DNA of 40,331 nt, from IMG/VR virus record IMGVR_UViG_3300025131_000114, positions 1 to 40,331 of that record, one strand, 5' to 3'. Each line of letters begins with the position of its first letter. Position 1 is the first letter of the stretch. Position numbers and translations under genes: made by a program. This document shows, in pieces, positions 16,737 through 24,989 of this stretch. The notes under the pieces are model-generated. The model saw only the letters and a list, made by a program, of their open reading frames with translations. It was not told the origin of the DNA and ran no database searches. This DNA is from a virus.

Positions 16737-17017
16737 CCTACCTCAAATGGAAACTCTCACAGGGGACTTGGGGTACTGGTCCTGAGGGAACCATCGCGGA
16801 CCGTGGCGGTAAGGCATCAGCGGGTTCGTATGTGGACGCCGCTGGCTACCGCATCGGCTACCTGACCCAGACAGCAGCGTTGACGGGTTTGGAAACGTGG
16901 GATGTCACCGAAGTAACCGAGGCGCAGGCGCTCACCTTCTGCCGACATTTCGATGAGGACGCCGAGGTGCTGCCCGATGGCCGCATCTCAGGGCCACCAC
17001 CAGAGGACATTGAATAA
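16733..17017 (+). CDS. Small hypothetical protein
   Basis: A 94-residue acidic protein with Trp/Gly-rich beginning (YLKWKLSQGTWGTGPEG) and a Pro/Glu-rich end. No known domain recognised. It is coupled to its neighbours by ATGA overlap upstream and TAATGG overlap downstream, within the tail-fibre block. Confidence 0.55.
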   Translation: MTYLKWKLSQGTWGTGPEGTIADRGGKASAGSYVDAAGYRIGYLTQTAALTGLETWDVTEVTEAQALTFCRHFDEDAEVLPDGRISGPPPEDIE

Positions 17018-17244
17018 TGGAATGGATCGGCTTCGCAGGACTGATAGCCGCCGCCCTCATAAGCGGCGTCTTCGCGGTGGCCGCATCCAAGTACCGCCGT
17101 GAGAACACGGCGCAGCACGCAGCGAACCAGGTTCGCCTCGACGCCATCGGCACTGACATATCCGAAATCAGTAAAGATATTCGCTCTGTGCGCGAATGGC
17201 AGCACCGCCATTTGGAGTGGCACGCGGAGCAGGGCAATGTCTGA
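17017..17244 (+). CDS. Single-pass membrane protein with coiled coil (possible holin partner or spanin-like)
   Basis: A 75-residue protein with one membrane segment at residues 4-24 (IGFAGLIAAALISGVFAVAAS) followed by a basic stop-transfer and a helical charged tail. This layout is seen in DUF2746-like and other lysis-cassette proteins of actinophages. It lies about 0.6 kb before the endolysin, so a role in lysis is likely, although the stronger holin candidate is at 30879. Start ATG overlaps the previous stop. Confidence 0.6.
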   Translation: MEWIGFAGLIAAALISGVFAVAASKYRRENTAQHAANQVRLDAIGTDISEISKDIRSVREWQHRHLEWHAEQGNV

Positions 17245-17659
17245 GCGTCAGAGTTTGTCTGAGCGTCAGAGTTTGGCGTCGATTCAGTATTCGAATCCGC
17301 AGCGTGACACGGTTCGGAAAGTTTTTTACCGGGGTAATCTGCCTGCGTCGGACACGTTGTTGTATACGTCTCCGAATCTGCCGGGTGCCCGTTCAGAGGT
17401 TTTGCAACTCATTTTCTGCAACACGTCGTCTGGTGCGGAGACGATCCAGTTGCATTCGGTTCCGAAGGGTGGGTCGTCGGGGATTGCCAACGCCGTGTTT
17501 TACGATTATTCGTTTGCGGCGAAGGCGACGGGGATCACGGATTCGTTGTCGCTGATTTTGGAGGAGGGAGACATGTTGCGTGGGCAGGCGTCTACTACCG
17601 GCAAGTTTTCGGTGATTATCACCGGTCTGGTCGAAATGAGGGCCGGAGGCTTGGCCTAA
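17237..17659 (+). CDS. Putative small beta-structured virion protein
   Basis: A 140-residue protein with alternating polar/hydrophobic beta-type sequence (for example EVLQLIFCNTSSGAETIQLH and FSVIITGLVEM). The first 13 residues are a near-perfect doubled hexapeptide SERQSL, encoded by an 18-base tandem repeat. Start ATG 17237 overlaps the previous gene by eight bases; the frame remains open upstream, but that part overlaps the membrane protein. Family not recognised; a surface or tail accessory protein is inferred from position. Confidence 0.55.
   Translation: MSERQSLSERQSLASIQYSNPQRDTVRKVFYRGNLPASDTLLYTSPNLPGARSEVLQLIFCNTSSGAETIQLHSVPKGGSSGIANAVFYDYSFAAKATGITDSLSLILEEGDMLRGQASTTGKFSVIITGLVEMRAGGLA
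17240..17275 (+). repeat. 18-base tandem repeat at a gene start
   Basis: TCTGAGCGTCAGAGTTTG occurs twice in direct succession (17240-17257 and 17258-17275), immediately after the ATG, adding a second SERQSL to the protein. Confidence 0.95.
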
Positions 17660-17686
17660 ACGCATCCGTAGGTTAGCCTTTGGTGC

Positions 17687-17860
17687 ATGGTAGTAGACCA
17701 CGAAATCAAGACGTTGCCTGTAATGCTGGGTGCCGGACTCGTATCAACCCGTTACGGTGTGTTCGAGAACGGCAACCTCGTTGACCTCGCCTATGAGTAT
17801 GAGTCTGCTAAGATGATCGTCGAGTCCCGTAAGGACATGTGGGCAGATCACGGCGAATAG
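17687..17860 (+). CDS. Small hypothetical protein
   Basis: A 57-residue acidic protein with mixed helix and strand potential (LPVMLGAGLVSTRYGVFENG). It ends eight bases before the endolysin start. The ATG 17687 follows a 27-base gap, and only a weak Shine-Dalgarno is visible. Not recognised. Confidence 0.45.
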   Translation: MVVDHEIKTLPVMLGAGLVSTRYGVFENGNLVDLAYEYESAKMIVESRKDMWADHGE

Positions 17861-17867
17861 GTGGTTG

Positions 17868-18590
17868 ATGATTCCAGTAACTGGCAGCCATGTCGACTTG
17901 AGCCTGTTGCATCCTCGGTTCGAGGAACGGCTCAACCATTTCTTTGCCGATGGCCGGATCGCCAACAAAGTCAAAGTGGTGTCTGCGTGCAGGTCGTATG
18001 CGTCGCAGAAATGGTTATACGAAAGGTATAAAGCAGGCAAAGGCAACCTCGCAGCGAACCCGGATTGGTTGCGTCCCGACGGGTACTTCCGCGGGTCGTT
18101 TCATCAGGAGCAGCCGGATGGTTACTGTTACGCTGTCGACCTGCGTATCACGAAATGGAACAGCATTTCAAAGAAGTCGGTGACAGAGATTGCGAGACGG
18201 TACGGGTTGCGGCCAACGGTGTGGAGCGAGTGGTGGCATTTCCAGCCCCGCGACGCGAAGGAGTGGTTTGCGTGCATGGCGTACCCGGATACGAAACATA
18301 TGTACGCGGAAACCGACTGGGAGCAGATTGTTGCAGCGGTCAGCGACGTGGGTCGCAGAATCGGGTTGGCTCCGCTGCGTAGGGGTTCAAGGGGTGAAGA
18401 TGTTCGTGTGGTGCAGAACCGGTTGAATGCTTTGGATTTCAACTGTGGCACCGCTGATGGTGTGTTCGGCAGGAAAACTAGGCGTGCGGTGAAAGGACTT
18501 CAACGGGCGTGCCTGCTCGTTGTTGATGGTGTGGTGGGTGCTAAGTCATGGTCGGCTATGTGGAAACCGGAGGTGCCGAATGGCATCTAA
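17868..18590 (+). CDS. Endolysin: M15 (VanY-type) peptidase with peptidoglycan-binding domain
   Basis: A 240-residue cell-wall hydrolase that would cleave peptide cross-links at lysis. The N-terminal domain shows the M15 metallopeptidase pattern: SACRSYASQ (about 39-47), zinc ligands H79 (GSFHQ) and D91 (YAVDL), and catalytic/ligand pair E121 and H124 (SEWWHF). Residues about 165-235 form a PG_binding_1 domain (RRGSRGEDVRVVQNRL, DGVFGRKTRRAVKGLQ, DGVVGAKSW). ATG 17868 is preferred over TTG 17865 because AGGTGG lies immediately upstream. No signal peptide is seen, so a holin is needed for release. It could equally act during infection if packaged. Confidence 0.88.
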   Translation: MIPVTGSHVDLSLLHPRFEERLNHFFADGRIANKVKVVSACRSYASQKWLYERYKAGKGNLAANPDWLRPDGYFRGSFHQEQPDGYCYAVDLRITKWNSISKKSVTEIARRYGLRPTVWSEWWHFQPRDAKEWFACMAYPDTKHMYAETDWEQIVAAVSDVGRRIGLAPLRRGSRGEDVRVVQNRLNALDFNCGTADGVFGRKTRRAVKGLQRACLLVVDGVVGAKSWSAMWKPEVPNGI

Positions 18591-18795
18591 GCAGCAGACG
18601 TTAGAGGAGTACGCCAACACGTATCGTCGTCCTACGACGATGTGGGCGGAGTCGGAACTCCCTGACGATGTGAAGGAACAGATTCTCAGCATGAATCATG
18701 TGGGCGCCCGCAAAGTTGTGCGGTGGCTCCACACCCTAGGTTTCGACGCTGCGACGGATGCGAAGATTGAGCACTTCAGACGCCGCCACGCCTGA
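18580..18795 (+). CDS. Small helical, putative DNA-binding protein
   Basis: A 71-residue protein with a helix-turn-helix-like arrangement (EQILSMNHVGARKVVRWLHT then FDAATDAKIEHFRRRH) and an Arg-rich end. A strong GGAGGT at 18569-18574 fixes the start at ATG 18580; the gene overlaps the endolysin end by 11 bases. Similar short HTH proteins occur in many actinophages, but partner DNA is unknown. It overlaps the phosphoesterase start by 38 bases. Confidence 0.6.
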   Translation: MASKQQTLEEYANTYRRPTTMWAESELPDDVKEQILSMNHVGARKVVRWLHTLGFDAATDAKIEHFRRRHA

Positions 18796-19840
18796 TCTAG
18801 CCGACTTTGTTACCGCCACTCAGGTAGCACATGTCCGTGCTGAACGCGACGTTGCGAAGGCAGCGTTGTCTAAGGCGGAAGATGAACTGCTTACGTTGTC
18901 TAAGGAACTACGGGTGTTCCGTGGTTTGCAGTCGAAACTGTCGTCTACTCCGAAGTGGTTGACTCCGCGTCGAGCAAAGAAAGATTCGGTGGGCACGATT
19001 TGTGTCGTGTTGTCTGACTGCCATTTCGACGAGGTGGTGCGTCCTGAGGAAATGAACGACGTAAACGCCTATGACCGCAACATAGCAGTAAAGCGATTAC
19101 GAAGGTTTTTCGACAAGATAGTGGTGTTGACCCGCGAGTATTTGTCGGGGTTGGAATACGACGGTGTGGTGCTGTTTCTCGGGGGAGACATTTTCTCGGG
19201 GGACATCCACGATGAACTAACCGAAACCAACGAGGACACCATGTTGGGGTCGCTGCTGTTTTGGTCGGAACACATCGCTTCCGGTATAGCCATGTTGGCT
19301 GACGAGTTCGGCAAGGTGCATGTGCCGTGCGTTGTCGGTAACCATTCTCGCCGGACCCGTAAGCCACGGTCGAAACTGCGGGCACGCGACAACTTCGACT
19401 GGTTTTTGGCGCATCAGTTGGCTCTCATGTTCAACGACGACGACCATGTATCGTTTCAGATACCAGAGTCGACAGATGCGATTGTTCCGGTGTACGACAC
19501 GACGTATTTGTTGACTCATGGCGATCAGGCGCGGGGCGGTCAGGGGATCGGTGGACTCTGGCCGCCCCTGCTACGAATGCGCGCCAAGAAGTTGCAGAAC
19601 TATGAGGCGATGGGTTCTCCGTTCGACATCATGGTGTGCGGTCATTGGCATCAGTTGATTCAGGCGGCTTCCAACGGGTTGATTGTGAACGGTTCAACGA
19701 AAGGGTTCGACGAGTTTGCCTCGACAATGAACTTCGGGTTTGAGCCACCGCAGCAGGCTCTTTGGATTACAGTTCCGGGCAATGGCGTGGTATGGCAAGC
19801 GCCTATACTCGTTGCTGACCGCAAATCTGAACGCTGGTAA
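18758..19840 (+). CDS. Calcineurin-like metallophosphoesterase
   Basis: A 360-residue protein with the full metallophosphoesterase motif set: SDCHFDE (D87, H89), GGDIFSGD (D144), GNHSRR (N195, H196), THGDQ (H254) and GHWH (295-298), which together bind two metals. The family hydrolyses phosphodiesters in nucleic acids or nucleotides. Residues 1-75 form a separate helical, possibly coiled-coil extension. Phages in several groups carry such an enzyme within the structural operon; substrate is unknown. Start ATG 18758 overlaps the preceding gene; no other in-frame start is better placed. Confidence 0.88.
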   Translation: MRRLSTSDAATPDLADFVTATQVAHVRAERDVAKAALSKAEDELLTLSKELRVFRGLQSKLSSTPKWLTPRRAKKDSVGTICVVLSDCHFDEVVRPEEMNDVNAYDRNIAVKRLRRFFDKIVVLTREYLSGLEYDGVVLFLGGDIFSGDIHDELTETNEDTMLGSLLFWSEHIASGIAMLADEFGKVHVPCVVGNHSRRTRKPRSKLRARDNFDWFLAHQLALMFNDDDHVSFQIPESTDAIVPVYDTTYLLTHGDQARGGQGIGGLWPPLLRMRAKKLQNYEAMGSPFDIMVCGHWHQLIQAASNGLIVNGSTKGFDEFASTMNFGFEPPQQALWITVPGNGVVWQAPILVADRKSERW

Positions 19841-19849
19841 CATGGCTGT

Positions 19850-20536
19850 ATGGCTACCCTCACTTCGCTGCTAACGGACGTACGAAACAAACTCGACGAA
19901 ACGACTTCTGGTCAGTGGACTGACGCCGAGTTGCGTACGTGGATCAACGAGGCTGCACGCGACATGTCGCGCCGGTCTGAAACCCTTCAGTCGTCTTCAA
20001 ACATTTCGGTTGTTGCGGATACGCAGGAGTACACGCTTCCTACTGACACGTTGCGTGTACACAGGGTTGAGTGGCGTCCTACGGCGTCGTCGAATGTGTA
20101 CCCATTGGAGTACCGGGATTTCAACTCGATGGACGCTGTGTGGTGGTCGTCGCAAACCACGTCGAAGGGTTACCCCACCTTTTACACAATGTGGGGGTAT
20201 CCGCCTGCGTTGAAGGTTGTGTTGTATCCGACTCCTTCCGAGGTGGGTGTTTTGAAAGTCTTCTACTATCAGCATTCCACTGATTTGGCGACTGACGGTA
20301 CAGCCGATTCGTCTACCGTTCCTGTTCCTTCTGGTTATGAAGATTTGTGTACGACGTATTGCGAAATGGTTGCGTTGCGTAAGGACCGTGATCCTCGCTG
20401 GCAGGAGGCTCGTGCGTTGTACATGGATTCGTTGACTGAAATGTTGGATCGGACTCGTCGGTGGACTGATCAGGGAGATTTCATTCAGGTTGGTCAGTCG
20501 CATCTGCCGGGTTGGTTGTGGGGTGGCGAATGGTAA
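19850..20536 (+). CDS. Head-tail adaptor (connector) protein
   Basis: A 228-residue protein resembling phage adaptor proteins that bind beneath the portal (gp6/gp4/T7 gp11-like role; DUF6682-like style). The start LTSLLTDVRNKLDETTSGQW-then-TDAELRTWINEAARDM is typical: a helical bundle holding an xxxWINEAxxDM pattern. This is followed by QEYTLPTD and a beta-rich centre, then a C-terminal helix with EMLDRTRRW. Lying among virion genes but after the fibre block is somewhat unusual. Ends overlapping the next gene by seven bases. Confidence 0.75.
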   Translation: MATLTSLLTDVRNKLDETTSGQWTDAELRTWINEAARDMSRRSETLQSSSNISVVADTQEYTLPTDTLRVHRVEWRPTASSNVYPLEYRDFNSMDAVWWSSQTTSKGYPTFYTMWGYPPALKVVLYPTPSEVGVLKVFYYQHSTDLATDGTADSSTVPVPSGYEDLCTTYCEMVALRKDRDPRWQEARALYMDSLTEMLDRTRRWTDQGDFIQVGQSHLPGWLWGGEW

Positions 20537-23193
20537 GACGCAACCTTTTCACGGAGGCGATTCCTCCGGGTCAGTCGGAGCCACCGACTGGCACTTTGCC
20601 TGCTGACTCCGATCCGCCGGGCGGCGGTGACAGAGGCGTGTTACCGGGCGCGCTCGACGTGGGCAGTGAGGGGGGAGCGCTGGCGGGCGAGTGGGCGACC
20701 TCCCCGCCCGGCCAGCAGCGTGCCGCTCCGGGTGTTTTAGGTAAAATAGGCGCGAACATCGTGTCTGGTGCTATGGACTTGGCAAAGCAGGTGTCTACTC
20801 AAGACATTGCCGGTTTGAGTTCGCTGATCGAGTATGAGTCCACGGTGGCGGCGGCGCAGGAACCTGTCGATTTTACAAACTGGGAGGAACGTACACGTCT
20901 TCTCGATAATCGTCAGAAGAACATCATGGAGGCGGCGACAGCCAACATGGATTTGTCGGCGATCACCGGTGAGGAACTGGAGTTGCGGCTTATGCAACTC
21001 GGGTTGGATGAGCAGGAAGCCAACAACTTGTTGGGCCGTGTCGGGTTGGCCCGGGCGGGTCTCGGCATTGACCAGCAACGCATCGACTTGGACGCGGCGG
21101 GTGTCGGCGAGTCAATCGACTTCTTGAACCAGACTCTCAGCGACGTTGATTTGACCGAAGCGTCTCTGGGACGTGATCTGGCGACGATCGCTGATCAACT
21201 GTCGATGACCGATTTGGAGAAGGGAGAAATCGGTTACCAGAAGGAAGACGTGGGGGATTTGGATGAGATTGCCCGCACGTTGTTGGCGGCTCGCGAAGCG
21301 TTGCTGGGTGAGGAGTCCGCTGTCGGCGAGGGGCGCATATCGGTGGAGCGTCAGCGACTCGATTTGGAGAAGGAATCCACCAGCCTTCAGGCTGACCGTG
21401 CCATGAAGGCTGCTTTACGTGACGCTTATGCACGCGGAGCGTCGTTTACTACTGGGATACGGGAAGACGTAACAGACTTGGATCGTTCTCGCGAACTGGC
21501 GTTGGACGAGTTGGCGTTGCGTAACACCGGTCTTGATTTGGCGTCTCGGGAACTGTTGGCGCAAACCGGTTACCAGTCAACGGAGATCGAAGCGGCGAGA
21601 GACAGGGCCGACATCGACTTGGATGCGAACCTGCGTGCGTTGGACATGGACTTTACTGAAATCGAGTTCATGGCGGACCGGTTGGGCCGGTCGGCTGCCG
21701 ATGTTACTGATGCGATCACCCGGTTGGACACCGACCGGTTGGGTATCCAGTTGGAGATTTCCGACCAGACTCGTCGGCTTTCGCAACTCGGTTTGGACAG
21801 CGACGAGATCGCTAATCAACTCGCCGAGTTGGATTACGACGAGGCGGACGTTCAGTTGGCGTTGTCTGCCCTTGAGTTGCAAACCGAGGGTGTCGGTTTG
21901 GAACAACGGACTTTGGCAGCAAACGATTTGTTGAACCAACTCGCTGTTGAGCGTGAAATCGACACGATCGACTTGCAGCGTGTCGGCTACTCGGAGGAAA
22001 AGGCGAAGCAGGCAGCGCAACACGAGGAGTGGCGTAAGATAACCGCCGCGAAGGAAGATTACCGCGCTGATCAAATGGAACAGCAGGAGGCTAGGGGCGG
22101 CATAGCGGCGACGGTGGCTGCGAAACAGGCGATTGAACAGTGGGCGCCTGTGTTGGCTGGCATGACGCAGGCTGACGCTGAGCAGATCACGTCAGCGTTT
22201 CCGACTCTGTTTGACGAAGTTTCGTATCCGGGGGCTACGGAATCTGCGAGCCAAGTCTTTATTCCGCAGTACGAGATCAACCCCGACTTTGATATGGATT
22301 TCAACCCCACCTTTGAGTACGAGTTCAACCCCGAGTTTGACTTTGACATGGGCGGCTTCAACTCCGAGTTTGATTTCGGCGGCGATTTCGGCGGCGGCGA
22401 TTTCGGCGGCGGGGGCGGCGGCGGGGGCGGCGGACCCGGCATGGACGGGGGCGGCATGGGCAGCATGGACGAAGGCCCCCACGAGGGCGACTTCGGGGGC
22501 GACTTCGGCGGCGGCGACGACGGGGGCGGGGTCTTTGAGGAACCTCCAGTCGACGATGGGCCCGGAGATGACACGGGGCTTGGACCTTTTGAGGATTGGG
22601 ACCCGCCGGAAGATCCAGTCGACTCGGGAGCGTTCGACCCGGGAGCGTTCGAAGATTTCGATTTCGGGAGCATGTTCGGAGGTTTGTTCAATGCAGCCCC
22701 GCAGGCGACCGGGTACACGATGGACCCCGGAGGACGGCGAACCACTTCGGAAGATTTGTCCGGTCAGTTGGGTCAGTCCGACGACTTCGCACCAGCGTTG
22801 TTGAACGAACTGGGTGCGCCTGTGTTGGCGAACAATCTGGAAACACTTGGTTCATGGATGGCCGCTGAGGGTACGACAGCAAGGTTCAACCCGTTGGCTA
22901 CCACGAAGCAGGGCGGCAAACCGGGTGATCCGGACCGTGACCAGTACGACCAGTTCAACGAGGTTGGTGTGAAGAACTACCCTGATTTCGCTACGGGCGT
23001 GGATCGTACGGCAGCGACTCTACGTGATTCGTTTGCGTTGCCAGTGTTGGAGGGTTTGATGAACAACGTGCCTGCCGACGTGATGAACACAGACCATTTG
23101 GTAAACGCGGCGCTGTCAACGTGGTCTGGCGGGGGTTACACCGAGTTTCCGAACGTGGCTACACCGGGGCCTGCTTATGGTCCACCGAGATAG
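20530..23193 (+). CDS. Internal virion protein with Gly-rich linker and C-terminal muralytic-like domain
   Basis: An 887-residue protein. Residues 1-75 are Pro/Gly-rich; 80-540 are almost entirely helical, with repeated acidic LDxxxLxLD patterns; 585-690 are Gly/Asp-rich with a ten-Gly run; 750-887 look globular. The last part (TLGSWMAAEGTTARFNPLAT, FNEVGVKNYPDFATGVDRTA) resembles lysozyme/transglycosylase-like domains at the ends of phage tape-measure and ejection proteins, with E in AAEG as the candidate catalytic residue. It probably enters the cell and opens peptidoglycan during DNA entry. ATG 20530 is preferred over TTG 20512 because GGGGTGG precedes it. Confidence 0.72.
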   Translation: MVRRNLFTEAIPPGQSEPPTGTLPADSDPPGGGDRGVLPGALDVGSEGGALAGEWATSPPGQQRAAPGVLGKIGANIVSGAMDLAKQVSTQDIAGLSSLIEYESTVAAAQEPVDFTNWEERTRLLDNRQKNIMEAATANMDLSAITGEELELRLMQLGLDEQEANNLLGRVGLARAGLGIDQQRIDLDAAGVGESIDFLNQTLSDVDLTEASLGRDLATIADQLSMTDLEKGEIGYQKEDVGDLDEIARTLLAAREALLGEESAVGEGRISVERQRLDLEKESTSLQADRAMKAALRDAYARGASFTTGIREDVTDLDRSRELALDELALRNTGLDLASRELLAQTGYQSTEIEAARDRADIDLDANLRALDMDFTEIEFMADRLGRSAADVTDAITRLDTDRLGIQLEISDQTRRLSQLGLDSDEIANQLAELDYDEADVQLALSALELQTEGVGLEQRTLAANDLLNQLAVEREIDTIDLQRVGYSEEKAKQAAQHEEWRKITAAKEDYRADQMEQQEARGGIAATVAAKQAIEQWAPVLAGMTQADAEQITSAFPTLFDEVSYPGATESASQVFIPQYEINPDFDMDFNPTFEYEFNPEFDFDMGGFNSEFDFGGDFGGGDFGGGGGGGGGGPGMDGGGMGSMDEGPHEGDFGGDFGGGDDGGGVFEEPPVDDGPGDDTGLGPFEDWDPPEDPVDSGAFDPGAFEDFDFGSMFGGLFNAAPQATGYTMDPGGRRTTSEDLSGQLGQSDDFAPALLNELGAPVLANNLETLGSWMAAEGTTARFNPLATTKQGGKPGDPDRDQYDQFNEVGVKNYPDFATGVDRTAATLRDSFALPVLEGLMNNVPADVMNTDHLVNAALSTWSGGGYTEFPNVATPGPAYGPPR

Positions 23194-23207
23194 GTTAGGA
23201 TTCTGAC

Positions 23208-24983
23208 ATGGCTACTCCTGCTCAACTGTTAGGTCAGTTGGCGCAACAGTTCGAGGCTGCCGGTAACCCGCAGTTGGCTAACGTGTTCCGAGGCATGGCC
23301 AGCCCTAGCGGCGGCGGTGTACGTCCGGGAACCTCGACGTTCGGCAACGTATCTGTCGGCGCCCGTCCACCGGTTGGCCAGTTGGCGGGCCAGTTGACTT
23401 CTCCGATGATAGGCGGTCGGTCGGCTTCGTCATTTAGGCCGCCGTTGCAGTTGGGTCCAGGTTCACCTTCGGACCTCTGGATCACTAAGGATGCCAGGCG
23501 AACAGCGGGTCAGGCTGCGGCTAGGGCGGCGGCTTCACCTCGTTCGGGTGCTGGCGTGCAGCAGGTGTTGGGCGGCCAGTTGGGTCCGTTCGGGCGGGGT
23601 CCCCGTCCGTGGTCTGAGGCGACGGCGTTTCCTCCGGCTGGCAGTCGGGGGATTCCGATGCCGCGACGTGCTTCGTCGAGTTTGGTGCAGTCGATGGGTT
23701 CACCTCATTTGAATCCGACTGCGGCATTGACCCGTCAGAACGCTGCGATGCGCGGGTTGGCTTCTCAGGTGCCTAGCCGTACGGCTGCTGCTGCTGGCGG
23801 GGCGGGTGCTGGTCGTCCGAGAATCCCAACGTCTGCCGGGGCGGGTGCTAAGGGTCCGTTCCAGATGGGTCCGATTGGTTCAACTGGTCCCGGTCGGCCG
23901 ATGGGGAATCCGCGGTCGGTCAAGGCTGCTGCGTCTGCGTTGAAGGTTTCCCCGACTTCAGCAAAGCCCGGTCTGGCTGCTGCTGGCGCTGGCGCTGCCG
24001 CTGCCGGTGGTGGTGTGGGGCATACAGATTATGCGAAGGCGCGCATAGGGGTGAAGAACTGGGCTAAGACGTTCCGTAACCCGGTGAAGATTTTCGAGTC
24101 TGCTAGGGATGTCGCTAAGGGTAAGGGTGGCCGGATCAGGGGTACTGCGGCTGGTTCGTCGGCTGCTGGTGTGTGGAAGGCTGCGAACCCGGCGATGGCT
24201 GTGGCGAGCGTCGGCTACCTGCTGCGGGTTCACGAATGGTACGACGAGGGAACTCAGGGCGATCAGGTCGCTGAGGGAATGTTGATTGGTGCGTCGTTTG
24301 GTGCGTCGTGGGGCGGGATCGGTGCTTTGGTGGGTGCACCGGTCGGCATGGCGTTGAACGTTTTGACTCAGGGCAAGGCTGCTGATTACATTCAGCAGAT
24401 GCCGGTGCTCGGTGCGTTTTTCGGCGAAGATGTGAAAGAAAAGTTCGACATATCGAAGCACGGCCGTGACATGTTCGCAACGGCAGCGAAGTTGCAGGGG
24501 GTTGAGAACCCCGACGAGGTTGTCGAGGCGGCAACGAAGCAGTTGGAAATGTTCAACTCGATGTTTGAGACGGCAATGCTCGACCCGGAGCAGGCTTTCC
24601 AAATGGTTCTCACGTCGGGTCGTATTGCTGGTTTGACTGGTTTCCCGTGGAACCCGGAGGAACTCACGCCGATCTATTCTGCTGAAGACATTTCTGCGAT
24701 AACCAGCACGATCAGCGACGAGTTGCGTCCGCTGCACGATGTCGCTAACGGTTTGAGAACACAGGATTTCAGCCATATCGCCGACGAGGCCACTCGTGCA
24801 AGGCTGATAGCGGTGGCGCAGCGGGCTGCTGGCGACATCGAAGAAGGGTTTGCTGCGTCGGTGGGTGTTCCGGCGCAGTCAGCGATCTTGGCTGGCGCGC
24901 AGCAGCGTCAAACCTCTCAGTCTTTGGGAGGCCAGTTGCCCGGCTTGGACGACTTTGGGGCGCTTTTGTCCGGCGTGGGTTGA
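23208..24983 (+). CDS. Internal virion (ejection) protein, Gly/Ala-rich
   Basis: A 591-residue protein. Residues 1-270 are low-complexity Ala/Gly/Pro/Ser with repeated GQL motifs (LGQLAQQ, VGQLAGQL, LGGQLG), likely disordered. Residues about 357-390 are a glycine-zipper-like hydrophobic stretch (GASFGASWGGIGALVGAPVG) that could insert in membranes, and a helical acidic C-terminal part follows. Such proteins in podoviruses form a channel for genome entry. It lies between two other large ejection-type genes, separated by short gaps. The assignment relies on context and composition. Confidence 0.62.
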   Translation: MATPAQLLGQLAQQFEAAGNPQLANVFRGMASPSGGGVRPGTSTFGNVSVGARPPVGQLAGQLTSPMIGGRSASSFRPPLQLGPGSPSDLWITKDARRTAGQAAARAAASPRSGAGVQQVLGGQLGPFGRGPRPWSEATAFPPAGSRGIPMPRRASSSLVQSMGSPHLNPTAALTRQNAAMRGLASQVPSRTAAAAGGAGAGRPRIPTSAGAGAKGPFQMGPIGSTGPGRPMGNPRSVKAAASALKVSPTSAKPGLAAAGAGAAAAGGGVGHTDYAKARIGVKNWAKTFRNPVKIFESARDVAKGKGGRIRGTAAGSSAAGVWKAANPAMAVASVGYLLRVHEWYDEGTQGDQVAEGMLIGASFGASWGGIGALVGAPVGMALNVLTQGKAADYIQQMPVLGAFFGEDVKEKFDISKHGRDMFATAAKLQGVENPDEVVEAATKQLEMFNSMFETAMLDPEQAFQMVLTSGRIAGLTGFPWNPEELTPIYSAEDISAITSTISDELRPLHDVANGLRTQDFSHIADEATRARLIAVAQRAAGDIEEGFAASVGVPAQSAILAGAQQRQTSQSLGGQLPGLDDFGALLSGVG

Positions 24984-24989
24984 TGAGTC

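Noticed and set aside
22071-22745. Minus-strand Pro/Ser-rich frame opposite the Gly-rich part of the ejection protein
   Set aside because: Composition is the antisense of Gly/Asp codons; no start signal and no neighbours on that strand.
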